Of a DNA stretch of 64,000 bases, positions 1-9,744 are shown one piece after another. The notes under the pieces are model-generated. The model saw nothing but the letters and a program-made list of their open reading frames with translations. It made no database searches and was not told where the DNA came from. This DNA is from Methylomonas rhizoryzae (GTDB lineage Bacteria; Pseudomonadota; Gammaproteobacteria; Methylococcales; Methylomonadaceae). A program made the translations under genes and the position numbers. The stretch lies in contig NZ_CP043929.1 in assembly GCF_008632455.1 (NCBI RefSeq), positions 1,674,001 to 1,738,000 of the forward strand, in the 5' to 3' direction. The stretch's first letter is position 1, and the number at the start of each line of letters is the position of its first letter.

Positions 1-209
1 CGGGTGTGTATGCCGACTACGGTTTTTTATTGTACACCCGCGGCGATAAAGCCAGCGCCATCGCCTACTTTCAGAAAGAACGCACGCTGTATCCGGAATC
101 CACGGCGTTGATGAACAAATTGATCGAGAAAATTCAGCAGCAGGGAAAAACGCCGGAGCCGAACAGCGAAACCGCCGTACTTCCCACGCAACAGCGGGCC
201 GCGCCATGA
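1..209 (+). CDS. DUF4810-type lipoprotein, C-terminal part (5' end outside window)
   Basis: The reading frame is open from the first bases, so the gene begins before the window; the GTG at 6 is only an internal codon. The visible 67 residues start GVYADYGFLLYTRGD and have a TPR-like helix pair followed by YPES, as in the C-terminus of DUF4810 proteins. A polar Pro/Gln-rich tail ends the protein. Its stop overlaps the start of the following DUF799 lipoprotein by 4 nt. In other bacteria DUF4810 and DUF799 genes lie together behind a CsgG-like lipoprotein, probably forming an outer-membrane assembly; that upstream partner is not visible here. The function is unknown and the family call rests on recognition. 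Confidence 0.65.
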   Translation, partial: GVYADYGFLLYTRGDKASAIAYFQKERTLYPESTALMNKLIEKIQQQGKTPEPNSETAVLPTQQRAAP

Positions 210-832
210 GAATTGGGTTTAGTCTGTTAATCGTCTGCCTGTTGCAAGCGTGCGTCGCGCCGCAGCATCTTAATTTGGACGCGTTTTATGCACATCCGCC
301 CCGTTCGATCGTGGTGGTGCCGGTGGTCAACGAGTCGCCGGAAGTAACCGCCAATTCGGTTTTCATTACCACTATCACTCAACCGCTGGCCGAACGCGGC
401 TATTACGTGTTTCCGGTGTATTTGACCGACATGATTCTGCGCGATTTCGGGCTGGTAGAAGCGGGACATATTCACTTATTACCGGCCGAACGCTTCTACG
501 ACCTGTTCGGCGCCGACGCGGTGCTGTTGGTGACGATCAGGGATTGGAGTACCAAGTATTTGGTACTGGCGTCGTCGGTCGTAGTGGAAATGGAATATGT
601 CCTGAAAGACACCAGGACCGGCACCGTGCTTTGGCATAACCAGCAAACTTATGCACAGAGTTCCGGTGGCAGCGATCCTATCGCGATGGCGATTTCAGCG
701 GCAATCAATGCCCTGATCACCGATTATTTGCCATTGGCCAGGCAAGCCAATTTCATGGCGTTCCAACCGCCAAAGGGTCTTCCCGCCGGGCCTTACCATC
801 CGGAGTATCAACAAGACAAAGGCAAGTTTTGA
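206..832 (+). CDS. DUF799 / GNA1162-family lipoprotein
   Basis: This 208-residue protein has a short signal peptide and a lipobox (LQAC, Cys16), so it should be a lipidated envelope protein. The segment around RSIVVVPVVNESPEV and the later GADAVLLVTIRDW fit the DUF799 family (putative lipoprotein, Neisseria GNA1162), which has a TolB/LpoB-like alpha/beta fold. The ATG overlaps the stop of the preceding DUF4810-type gene by 4 nt, indicating translational coupling. The family often occurs beside CsgG-like and DUF4810 proteins; its biochemical role is not established. No further gene follows on this strand for about 680 nt. Confidence 0.8.
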   Translation: MRIGFSLLIVCLLQACVAPQHLNLDAFYAHPPRSIVVVPVVNESPEVTANSVFITTITQPLAERGYYVFPVYLTDMILRDFGLVEAGHIHLLPAERFYDLFGADAVLLVTIRDWSTKYLVLASSVVVEMEYVLKDTRTGTVLWHNQQTYAQSSGGSDPIAMAISAAINALITDYLPLARQANFMAFQPPKGLPAGPYHPEYQQDKGKF

Positions 833-1513
833 GGGTTTGCAAGGAAGTACTTTTCAAAAACCTTACCCTGGATGCCGGATAGGGCGATGGCTTGGCCAAT
901 CCGAGTTGCAGTCTTGCCTGAGCGCCGGCATCTGTAGTTCCTAACGCGTCCGGGTTTCCAAGCGATTGGTTGCCTGAATCGGCGGCATTCAGACCTGTTC
1001 GGCTCGGCGGTCCAAGGCGCTAATGCTCAATTCCCTAGTTTTGTCGAAGATGCCTAACAGGGCGCAGTTATTATTCCGACACTGCAACCTAACCCGGCAG
1101 ACCGGCTTACCCCGGCCAAATTCATCGCAACGTTCTGTTGGAATGTTTTGCGGAGTTAAAATCAAGGCGTTATCTGCTTGAACCTGCCGCTCCTGGTGTG
1201 TGTGATAGTGATAAGGATGTCGGGTATTTCGGACACCGCTCGATTGCACGCGCAGCAGCCTTTGATCGCATTCACGTCGGTAATTTCACACCCCTTAATT
1301 ATTGACTGGACAATTCGTTAATCAACCTTTGCCCCCAATACCTTGGGTTTGCGGCATTTTTTACCATGGGCGCTGCGTCGGTTCAGCAGCTGGGGCGCTG
1401 AAACTTTTATCTGTTCTTTACAACCGTCGTTCATTTTTTTACGACATTTTTATCGGCTAATCCTTATATTGACCATCCGTTAAAGCTTTCAATCTTGTGA
1501 TTAGGAGAATCCG
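833..1513. other. gene-free region upstream of the kdp operon
   Basis: No convincing gene was found in this 680-nt gap. The longest frame (989-1249, minus) has no recognisable domain and unusual composition. The 3' part (about 1400-1513) is AT-rich and must carry the kdp promoter; it contains the candidate KdpE site listed separately. Confidence 0.6.
1438..1458 (+). promoter_or_regulatory. candidate KdpE operator upstream of kdpF
   Basis: The core ACGACATTTTTATCGGCT, preceded by a T run, lies 55 nt before the first small reading frame of the kdp operon. Nearly the same 21-nt sequence, with two mismatches, occurs at 11180-11200, 50 nt before kdpD. The T-rich TTTTTAC/TTTTTAT steps resemble the T-rich KdpE site in front of E. 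coli kdpF. KdpE is encoded in this window, so a shared operator is a sensible inference but not proven. Confidence 0.5.
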
Positions 1514-1606
1514 ATGGATGTCCTCTATTTATTGTTAACGGCGGTCTTCTTCATCGCTAGTGTATTTTTAGTAACGGGATGCGGCGCACTCGGGGAGCAA
1601 GCATGA
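1514..1606 (+). CDS. 30-residue membrane peptide at head of kdp operon
   Basis: A 30-residue frame starts at ATG 1514, preceded by AGGAG at 1503-1507. The translation begins MDVLYLLLTAVFFIASVFLV and ends GCGALGEQA, a single hydrophobic segment. Its stop overlaps the kdpF start by 4 nt (ATGA). Small MD-[IV]-YLLLT peptides occur just upstream of kdpF/kdpA in other Proteobacteria, so I regard it as real. Whether it joins the Kdp complex or acts as a leader is unknown. Confidence 0.65.
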   Translation: MDVLYLLLTAVFFIASVFLVTGCGALGEQA

Positions 1607-1692
1607 GCTGGATTTATCTGTTAAGCGGCGGGCTGGCCTTGGCCGTGTTTGTCTATCTGCTGGTCGCGCTGTTTTACCCGGAGAAATTCTGA
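1603..1692 (+). CDS. kdpF: KdpF small subunit of the potassium-transporting ATPase
   Basis: This 29-residue hydrophobic peptide (MSWIYLLSGGLALAVFVYLL, then VALFYPEKF) has the length, single membrane helix and position of KdpF, which stabilises the KdpABC complex. It starts inside the stop of the upstream peptide, and its TGA shares its last base with the kdpA ATG, so all three frames should be translationally coupled. Confidence 0.85.
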   Translation: MSWIYLLSGGLALAVFVYLLVALFYPEKF

Positions 1693-3503
1693 TGAACGGA
1701 CCGGGTTTTTTGCAAATCGCTAGTTATCTGATCGCGTTGATTGCACTAGCCAAACCGCTGGGCAGTTATATGGCGCGAGTTTACCAGGACGAGTCGGTCG
1801 GATTGAACCGCTGGTTCGCCGGTGTCGAGCGGCTGTGTTACCGTCTGAGCGGGGTCGATCCCGAGCAAGACATGCGCTGGCAGCAGTATGCCTGGGCGGC
1901 CTTGGCCTTCAACCTATTCGGCTTGCTGGCTGTCTATCTGTTGCAACGCTTTCAAGACGTGCTGCCGTTGAATCCGCAAGCCTTGCCGGCGGTGCCCCCG
2001 GATTCGGCCTTCAATACCGCGGTCAGCTTTGCCAGCAATACCAACTGGCAAGGCTACGGCGGGGAAAGCACGATGAGCTATCTGACGCAAATGTTGGGGT
2101 TGGGTGTGCAAAATTTTTTGTCGGCAGCCAGCGGCATGGCGGTATTGGTCGCGTTGATTCGCGGCTTCACTCGCCGCAACGCCCGGGGCATAGGCAATTT
2201 CTGGGTCGATTTGACCCGCAGTACCTTGTATATCCTGCTGCCGTTGTCGTTCGTGTTGGCCCTAGTGCTGGTCGGCCAGGGCGTGGTGCAAACCTTCAAC
2301 CCGTATCAGACTGTAAGCTTGTTGGAAACCTCGAACAATACGGTTGATGCGAAGTCTATGGGTTTAGCTCCCTCTCCTGCTGGAGAGGGTAGGGGTGAGG
2401 AGAATCAAACTGGCAAACCGACTAAACAAACCCTGGCCTTGGGTCCTGCCGCCTCGCAAATCGCCATTAAGCAATTGGGCACTAACGGTGGCGGTTTTTT
2501 TAGCGTCAACTCCGCCCATCCGTATGAAAACCCGACACCGCTGTCCAATTTCCTGGAAATGCTGGCGATCCTGCTGATCCCGGCGGCGCTGTGTTACAGC
2601 TTCGGGCTCATGGTCGGCGACACCCGCCAGGGCTGGGCCATTTTAGGCGCGATGACCTTGGTGTTCGTCGCGTTGATCTTTGTCACGGTGCCGGCCGAAC
2701 AACGCGGCAATCCGGCCCTGACGGCGTTGGGCATCGATCAAAGTATCGGCGCGCAACAAGCTGGCGGCAATATGGAAGGCAAGGAAACCCGCTTCGGCAT
2801 CGTCAATTCCGGATTGTGGGCGGTAGCGACGACGGCTGCTTCGAACGGCTCGGTCAACTCGATGCACGATTCCTACACGCCGCTCGGCGGTTTGGCGCCG
2901 ATGTGGCTGATGCAACTCGGCGAGGTGATTTTCGGCGGCGTCGGCTCCGGCCTATACGGCATGATCGTGTTTGCCATCGTCGCCGTGTTCATCGCCGGCC
3001 TGATGATAGGCCGCACCCCGGAGTACCTGGGCAAAAAGATCGAAGCCTTCGAGATGAAAATGGCCGCCATCGTCATCTTGATCCCGCCCTTGCTGGTGCT
3101 GGGCGGCACGGCATTAAGTCTGATGCTGGACGCCGGCAAGGCCTCGATCTTCAATCCCGGTGCCCACGGCTTCAGCGAAGTGCTGTACGCCTGGTCATCG
3201 GCCGGCAACAACAACGGCAGCGCCTTTGGAGGCTTGTCGGCCAACGTGCCGTTTTATAACGTCTGGCTGGGTCTGGCGATGTTGTTCTCCCGCTATTGGC
3301 TGATGATTCCGGTGCTGGCGATTGCCGGTTCCTTGGCGGCCAAAAAGACGGTACCGGTCGGTCCCGGCACGCTGCCCACGCATACGCCCTTGTTTGCGGT
3401 ACTGCTGATAATCACCGTGCTGATGGTTGGCGCCTTGACCTTCGTGCCGGCACTGGCCCTGGGTCCGATCGTCGAACATTTACAAATGCTCAGCCAACAC
3501 TAA
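1692..3503 (+). CDS. kdpA: KdpA, potassium-binding channel-like subunit
   Basis: KdpA binds and conducts K+ in the high-affinity KdpFABC pump of the inner membrane. The four selectivity-filter regions are visible: SNTNWQGYGGE, LGTNGGGFFSVNSAHP, TTAASNGSVNSMHDS and SAGNNNGSAFGG. At 603 residues it is longer than the usual 557-580. The excess lies around residues 212-246, between the NPYQTVSLLE and QTLALGPAASQ motifs. There the DNA contains the palindrome CCCTCTCC-TGCT-GGAGAGGG, encoding LAPSPAGEGRGEE, which looks like an in-frame insertion of an interspersed palindromic repeat. The rest is intact, so the protein is probably functional. KdpB follows after 6 nt. Confidence 0.95.
   Translation: MNGPGFLQIASYLIALIALAKPLGSYMARVYQDESVGLNRWFAGVERLCYRLSGVDPEQDMRWQQYAWAALAFNLFGLLAVYLLQRFQDVLPLNPQALPAVPPDSAFNTAVSFASNTNWQGYGGESTMSYLTQMLGLGVQNFLSAASGMAVLVALIRGFTRRNARGIGNFWVDLTRSTLYILLPLSFVLALVLVGQGVVQTFNPYQTVSLLETSNNTVDAKSMGLAPSPAGEGRGEENQTGKPTKQTLALGPAASQIAIKQLGTNGGGFFSVNSAHPYENPTPLSNFLEMLAILLIPAALCYSFGLMVGDTRQGWAILGAMTLVFVALIFVTVPAEQRGNPALTALGIDQSIGAQQAGGNMEGKETRFGIVNSGLWAVATTAASNGSVNSMHDSYTPLGGLAPMWLMQLGEVIFGGVGSGLYGMIVFAIVAVFIAGLMIGRTPEYLGKKIEAFEMKMAAIVILIPPLLVLGGTALSLMLDAGKASIFNPGAHGFSEVLYAWSSAGNNNGSAFGGLSANVPFYNVWLGLAMLFSRYWLMIPVLAIAGSLAAKKTVPVGPGTLPTHTPLFAVLLIITVLMVGALTFVPALALGPIVEHLQMLSQH
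2366..2403. repeat. palindromic interspersed repeat inserted in kdpA
   Basis: Perfect 8-nt arms CCCTCTCC (2370-2377) and GGAGAGGG (2382-2389) flank a 4-nt loop and are followed by TAGGGGTGAGG. Elements of this form are widespread between genes in many Proteobacteria. Here the element sits inside kdpA and keeps the frame open, adding a stretch read as APSPAGEGRGEE. I saw no second copy in the window. Confidence 0.6.
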
Positions 3504-3509
3504 CAAGCG

Positions 3510-5621
<2,112 letters not shown>

Positions 5622-5630
5622 GGAGCGAAC

Positions 5631-6212
5631 ATGTCCAATTATTTACGACCCGCGGCGCTGATGCTGCTGTTATTGACCCTGGCCACCGGCGTTGTTTATC
5701 CGGCCTTGGTGACCCTGGTCGCCCAAACCGTGTTTGCCGAGCAAGCCAACGGCAGTCTGATCAAAAATTCCCAAGGCGATGCGGTCGGCTCAAAACTGAT
5801 CGGGCAAGCCTTCAGCGATCCGCAATACTTTTGGAGCCGGCCGTCGGCCACCGCAAACTATCCTTACAACGCCGCTGCCTCCGGCGGTTCCAACCTGGGG
5901 CCGACCAATCCGGCCTTGAGCGAAGCCGTTGCCGCCAGGATTCGGGCATTGAAGGACGTCGATCCCGGTAATCACTTACCGATCCCGGTCGATCTGGTCA
6001 CCGCTTCCGCCAGCGGCCTGGATCCGCATATCAGTCCGGCGGCGGCGCAATACCAAGTCCAACGCATTGCCAAGCGGCGAAAAATCGATGAGAGCAAAAT
6101 TCGGGAGTTGATCGCAGCCCATAGCGAAGGCCGGCAATGGGGCGTATTCGGCGAACCCAGGGTCAACGTGTTGCAATTGAATCTGGCGCTGGATCGGGTC
6201 GGCAAATCGTGA
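5631..6212 (+). CDS. kdpC: KdpC, accessory subunit of KdpFABC
   Basis: This 193-residue protein has one N-terminal membrane helix (LMLLLLTLATGVVYPALVT) and the KdpC signatures FSDPQYFWSRPSAT, SGGSNLGPTNP and DPHISPAAAQYQ. KdpC is the periplasm-exposed subunit that supports ATP binding and complex assembly. The ATG at 5631 has a good AAGGAG site 5 nt upstream. The barrel-protein gene starts 16 nt downstream. Confidence 0.96.
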   Translation: MSNYLRPAALMLLLLTLATGVVYPALVTLVAQTVFAEQANGSLIKNSQGDAVGSKLIGQAFSDPQYFWSRPSATANYPYNAAASGGSNLGPTNPALSEAVAARIRALKDVDPGNHLPIPVDLVTASASGLDPHISPAAAQYQVQRIAKRRKIDESKIRELIAAHSEGRQWGVFGEPRVNVLQLNLALDRVGKS

Positions 6213-6228
6213 GCACGGGAACAAGTTC

Positions 6229-7350
6229 GTGAATATGCGTTTCAAGCGGGCTCCAATCGGTATGACCACCTTGCTGATGCTGGCAGCCACTGTCCCAACC
6301 GCCGTTGCCGGGGACTGGCAAATGGGTGCCGCCATCGATTTGAGTTACGCCAACGCGTTTCAGAGCGGCGACCGGTTGGCCTTTCGCAGCAAGGCGACGA
6401 CGATGCGCTTGAACGCATTCAGCCCGAATATGGGTATGTTTTACCTAAGGAAATTGGCTTCGGAAAACTCGCGCTGGGGCGTGGATATTGGCGCTCATGC
6501 CGGTTACGACACCGACGGCCAGGTGCCGGGCAGCGACCGTTTGCCCGGCTACAGTATTCTGCGTTACCTGTCGCGCGCCAATGTCAGTTATCTGGCGCCG
6601 ATCGGCAACGGTTTGAGCTTGACTGCGGGCTTGATGAACAGCTTTATCGGTTTCGAGTCGCTCTATGCCAAGGATAATTTCAACTACACCCGTTCCTGGA
6701 TAGCCGATTATTCGCCTTATTTGCTGATCGGCATGGGCGGTCAATACGCCGTTGACCGGGATTTGAGCGTCAGTTTGTACCTGGTCAGCGACTACGACTA
6801 TCTGGCCTACCGCAGCGATCAGCCCAAATATGCCGGGCAACTGGCCTGGCAATTTGCGCCCGGCTGGAAACTGACCCAAAACCTGTTTGCCGGCCCGGAA
6901 CAGAAACAAACCGATACCGCCAACTGGCGCTATTTTTCCGATTCGATCGTACAGTGGTCCGGCGAGGACGTGACGGTGGCCTTGGCCTACGACGTGGGTA
7001 CCGAGCGGGTGGTAGAGCAAGCCGGCAAACAAGTGTTGTGGATGGGGTCGGCCTTGTTCAGCCGCTGGCATGTCGATGGCCCCTGGAGTGTGGCGCTACG
7101 TCCGGAAATTTACTGGGACGGCGACGGCCGCCTGACCGGCAATCGCCAGTTGATCAAATCCGTCACCGCAACCCTGGAATACAAAATCCCGTTGGATTCG
7201 GCCGCGATAGCCTTGCGTAGCGAATATCGCTATGACGACTCCTCCGGCAGCCAAGGCGGCTTTTTCAGATACGGCGGGCGGGACGAGCTGATCGCCGGCC
7301 AGCATAGCGTGTTTCTATCCTGTCTTTTTAGTTTTGACCGTTCGTTCTGA
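6229..7350 (+). CDS. outer-membrane beta-barrel protein (BBP2-like) in kdp operon
   Basis: The GTG at 6229 or ATG at 6235 gives about 371-373 residues with a signal peptide ending near TAVAG|DWQMG. The rest alternates short aromatic and polar strands and ends in Phe (FSLF-type terminus, FDRSF), as expected for an outer-membrane barrel assembled by BAM. It resembles putative beta-barrel porins of the BBP2 type that follow kdpC in several other bacteria. Only 16 nt separate it from kdpC, so co-transcription with the K+ pump is likely; a role in K+ passage across the outer membrane is inference. Confidence 0.7.
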   Translation: MNMRFKRAPIGMTTLLMLAATVPTAVAGDWQMGAAIDLSYANAFQSGDRLAFRSKATTMRLNAFSPNMGMFYLRKLASENSRWGVDIGAHAGYDTDGQVPGSDRLPGYSILRYLSRANVSYLAPIGNGLSLTAGLMNSFIGFESLYAKDNFNYTRSWIADYSPYLLIGMGGQYAVDRDLSVSLYLVSDYDYLAYRSDQPKYAGQLAWQFAPGWKLTQNLFAGPEQKQTDTANWRYFSDSIVQWSGEDVTVALAYDVGTERVVEQAGKQVLWMGSALFSRWHVDGPWSVALRPEIYWDGDGRLTGNRQLIKSVTATLEYKIPLDSAAIALRSEYRYDDSSGSQGGFFRYGGRDELIAGQHSVFLSCLFSFDRSF

Positions 7351-7517
7351 TCGGCCGCCTGGCAACGTTTATCTAACGATCATGAAGGCATGGCAATCGC
7401 CCCGGCAAATGAAAGTCGACGCTGTTCTGTCGCTAGTGTTTTGGGCGGCCGCCTAGTGACTTTCAGAGTAAAGGCAGCAGGCCGAGCCGGCCGGAAATGA
7501 ACACCCTCCAGGCATCA

Positions 7518-7985
7518 TCAAATGGCTTGTCCGTAAATTCGCCTGACCGTCCGGTAAAACCAGCGCGGCCGGCTCAGGATGATCGCAAAGGCGACCACCG
7601 GTGTGACCGGTACCGGCGCGATGTCGATCACGAACAGCGTCGCCAGACTGGCGAAGGTTTTGATTCGCGCTCCGCGGGTTTCGGCGGCAGTTACGAAATC
7701 TATATCGTGCGGATAGTCGTAGATGCCCCGCACTAGCCGGCGAAACCAGTCTGGACGCTTGGCCACGATAAACATGCCGATTAAACAACCGGGAGAAATC
7801 GGACCGAAACCGACGATCGCGAATATCGCGAACACCGACAGGGATTTTAGTTGGGCGGCATTAAGCATGTTGCGGAACAGATCTGAACGAAGAGCGGACA
7901 TGATAACGGGAATTGGTCGGGCGACCGGCATTGTATCGTCATAAAGCTGCAATATCGGCAGCCAAGGGTACGCGTCGCGTACCAT
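7518..7985 (-). CDS. small conserved-looking membrane protein, unknown function
   Basis: The frame encodes up to 155 residues with two or three hydrophobic segments (SLSVFAIFAIVGFGPI, GCLIGMFIVA, FASLATLFVIDIAPVPVTPVVAFAI) and paired motifs RPDWFRRLVRGIYDYP and RPRWFYRTVRRIYGQ, which suggests an internal duplication. The first ATG (7985) lies beside a 17-bp palindrome; ATG 7901 (MSALRSDLF) is a more natural start because hydrophobic coding sequence begins soon after. I do not recognise the family. It lies convergent to the barrel gene and downstream of the cassette array. Confidence 0.5.
   Translation of the reverse strand: MVRDAYPWLPILQLYDDTMPVARPIPVIMSALRSDLFRNMLNAAQLKSLSVFAIFAIVGFGPISPGCLIGMFIVAKRPDWFRRLVRGIYDYPHDIDFVTAAETRGARIKTFASLATLFVIDIAPVPVTPVVAFAIILSRPRWFYRTVRRIYGQAI
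7967..7983. repeat. 17-bp perfect palindrome
   Basis: GGTACGCG, one base, CGCGTACC: perfect 8-nt arms. Short GTACGC palindromes of this kind are often dispersed repeats. It overlaps the first codons of the longest version of the adjacent minus-strand frame, which argues for a later start there. Confidence 0.5.
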
Positions 7986-8017
7986 AACATTACAGTAAGG
8001 AAGCTCTGGTTAATTCA

Positions 8018-8083
8018 GGCCCATGGTGGGCAATTTGCCCACCATGGGCCGTGAGTGCCGGGTGGGCCTAAATCGTGCCCACC
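8018..8083. repeat. pair of inverted repeats at the end of cassette array 1
   Basis: Positions 8018-8050 form a perfect palindrome with 16-nt arms (GGCCCATGGTGGGCAA and its complement) around one base. A second, smaller one follows: GGTGGGC (8061-8067) and GCCCACC (8077-8083). They share GGTGGGC. They end directly at the stop codon of the CMD-family gene, where an attC site would be expected, and could act as a bidirectional terminator or be REP-like elements. Confidence 0.6.
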
Positions 8084-8542
8084 TTACCGGACTGGATAAC
8101 GACTTGGGATCGCAATCCGGTTCCAAGCATTGATCACGACACCGAGCCACTCGACTGCCGCAATTTCTTCAGTTGACAGAACGGCTGCAGCTTCATTGTA
8201 TACGGACTCGGGAACCTGCCCCTCAGCAACTAGCGTCACCGCCTCGGTAAGCGCGAGGGTCGCGCGTTCTTTCTCAGTAAAATATTGCGTTTCGCGCCAT
8301 GCTGGTAAGACGCTGATGCGGTCGTTGGACTCGCCGCAAGCCAGTGCATCTCGAGTGTGAAGCCTGATACAGAACGCACACTGATTGAGTTGAGATGCAC
8401 GAAGCCTCAACAAGTGCGCGAGCCCTTCAGTAATTCCAGCAGATGCGGCGTATTCATTTGCTAGACGATCAATAGCGACAACAGCTTGATATAAATCCGG
8501 GGCCGCCTTGCCTAGGTTGACTCGATTTTCCATTGCAGACAA
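8084..8542 (-). CDS. carboxymuconolactone decarboxylase/AhpD-family protein (cassette gene)
   Basis: The 152-residue product carries the AhpD-like redox motif NQCAFCIRLHTRDA (CxxC followed by His), with the preceding LRASQLN helix typical of the CMD family. Such proteins act as alkylhydroperoxidase-like or related small oxidoreductases in the cytoplasm. Start at ATG 8542 or 8533 (MENRVNLGK) cannot be decided; both lie about 25 nt after the R' box of the preceding attC. It is the last cassette of array 1. The stop abuts an inverted-repeat pair rather than an attC site. Confidence 0.8.
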   Translation of the reverse strand: MSAMENRVNLGKAAPDLYQAVVAIDRLANEYAASAGITEGLAHLLRLRASQLNQCAFCIRLHTRDALACGESNDRISVLPAWRETQYFTEKERATLALTEAVTLVAEGQVPESVYNEAAAVLSTEEIAAVEWLGVVINAWNRIAIPSRYPVR

Positions 8543-8562
8543 CTCCGCTGGTGTTGGATTCC

Positions 8563-8612
8563 GCCTAACGCCAAGCTAACCGGAGCGAGCGTCACGGTAT
8601 GCGTGATGTTTG
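8563..8612 (-). other. attC site, 5' half degenerate
   Basis: Read on the minus strand, the R' side is intact: GGTTAGCTTGGC followed by GTTAGGC (complement of 8563-8569). A hairpin TCACG-CATAC-CGTGA lies before it, but the matching R''-L'' arm is not recognisable. It overlaps the last codons of the GFA-family gene, whose final residues are therefore probably encoded by the recombination site. Confidence 0.55.
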
Positions 8613-8986
8613 ATGTTACTTCCATACACTTTTTTGATGGGAATCGAGTCCAAATCTATACCTTCCAAGCACCGGACATTGACCGCCCATCCATCGAAAG
8701 GCTTGGAGCCTTCGAGAATTTCTTCAGGCGTTGGATCGCTTGGGCGTCTGAAAGGCAGGATGCCGCATGTGGGACAAAAGAAATCTTTCGCCGTTTTGCT
8801 TCCCCATTGATACAAAGCAAGGTCTTCCCATGGAGTAAGCAAATTTAGTTTCTCTTTCGGAATCCGATGATTCAAGGCCCCACGTTTTTTACAAATAGAG
8901 CAATCGCAAACGCGCACGTGATCTATTTCAGCTTCAATCTCGAAGCGAACCCTTCCGCAATGGCAGGAACCTTTGTATTTAGTCAT
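8576..8986 (-). CDS. GFA-family (CENP-V/GFA fold) zinc protein (cassette gene)
   Basis: The zinc-binding cysteines of the glutathione-dependent formaldehyde-activating enzyme family are in place: GSCHCGRVRFE, CDCSICKKRG and FFCPTCGI. I chose ATG 8986 (MTKYKGSC), about 10 nt behind GGAGA, over ATG 9010, which lies inside the attC R' box. That gives 136 residues, the usual family length. Most members have unknown substrates; the tempting link to formaldehyde in a methanotroph is weak because this is a mobile cassette. The last residues (about HHAYRDARSG) are probably encoded by the attC site. Confidence 0.82.
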   Translation of the reverse strand: MTKYKGSCHCGRVRFEIEAEIDHVRVCDCSICKKRGALNHRIPKEKLNLLTPWEDLALYQWGSKTAKDFFCPTCGILPFRRPSDPTPEEILEGSKPFDGWAVNVRCLEGIDLDSIPIKKVYGSNIKHHAYRDARSG

Positions 8987-9006
8987 TACACATAATTCTC
9001 CGTGAG

Positions 9007-9078
9007 GCATAACGCCAGCGTAACGGGCCGGTTTGGAGCGCCAGCGGAAAACCGGTCGTGTTGACGCAATCGTTAAAG
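9007..9078 (-). other. attC recombination site
   Basis: On the minus strand, R'' CTTTAAC (complement of 9072-9078) and R' GTTATGC (complement of 9007-9013) bound 72 nt. The arms CGTCAACACGACCGGTTT and AAACCGGCCCGTTACGC pair with few mismatches, as expected for the folded bottom strand of an attC site. Confidence 0.85.
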
Positions 9079-9082
9079 CCCA

Positions 9083-9733
9083 TTAGTTCACACTCTGAAC
9101 TATCTGTTGCCCAAGAAAAAAGTAGATACTTGGCAAATTAAAACGAGGGTCAGACGCAGGGAACACTAGATCGCTATTCGTATCACCTACCCCCCGAAAG
9201 TCAGTTCCGTTACGCTTTGTCCTGAATTCGGTAAGTTCGCTGGTGCCAATTTTGTAACGCCCTCCTGGGTGAATGTCTGAGTAGCCCTCCTTCTTTAATT
9301 TATCAAAGAAGCGCTCCTCTTCTCCAGAAGATTCAAACTTGTTTTGAACGGAACCATCTTGGAGCGCGGGGAAGAGCCAAGCCCAACCGCAATAAGCCTG
9401 AAAAAGATCATCGTCAGAAATTGCGTTTAAGTCACTACCAAGAAAAGACCAGGTTAGTCCCCCATTAACGAAACCTCTACCAACAGTTCCATCCGGCATG
9501 GTATATGAGACGAGATGGATTTGAACATTTCCGTACGATATTAGTTTCGCGTTGTAAGTTTTAATAAAACTCACACTCTTCGGTGCGACACCAAACTCTG
9601 CTGGGTGAGATAGCCACTCGGCCATCTTTTCCTCGATGGGTTTCTTGGTACTAGAACCAAACATTTCATACTCTTGCACACATGCCGAGACCAAAAAGCT
9701 CAACATCGACACAACAATTGCTCTGTTCCACAT
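9083..9733 (-). CDS. hypothetical lipoprotein (cassette gene)
   Basis: This 216-residue protein has a short hydrophobic signal and lipobox LVSAC (Cys18), so it is probably membrane-anchored by lipid. The remainder is soluble, with aromatic-rich segments (YCGWAWLFPALQDG, SIYFFLGQQI) and no motif I recognise. A ribosome site AAAGGACA precedes ATG 9733, and the attC R' box ends 17 nt upstream. Low G+C compared with the kdp genes fits acquisition as a cassette. Confidence 0.6.
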   Translation of the reverse strand: MWNRAIVVSMLSFLVSACVQEYEMFGSSTKKPIEEKMAEWLSHPAEFGVAPKSVSFIKTYNAKLISYGNVQIHLVSYTMPDGTVGRGFVNGGLTWSFLGSDLNAISDDDLFQAYCGWAWLFPALQDGSVQNKFESSGEEERFFDKLKKEGYSDIHPGGRYKIGTSELTEFRTKRNGTDFRGVGDTNSDLVFPASDPRFNLPSIYFFLGQQIVQSVN

Positions 9734-9744
9734 ACCAATGTCCT

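Noticed and set aside
989..1249. 86-residue minus-strand frame upstream of kdp
   Set aside because: No recognisable domain, no ribosome site and unusual composition; likely a chance frame.
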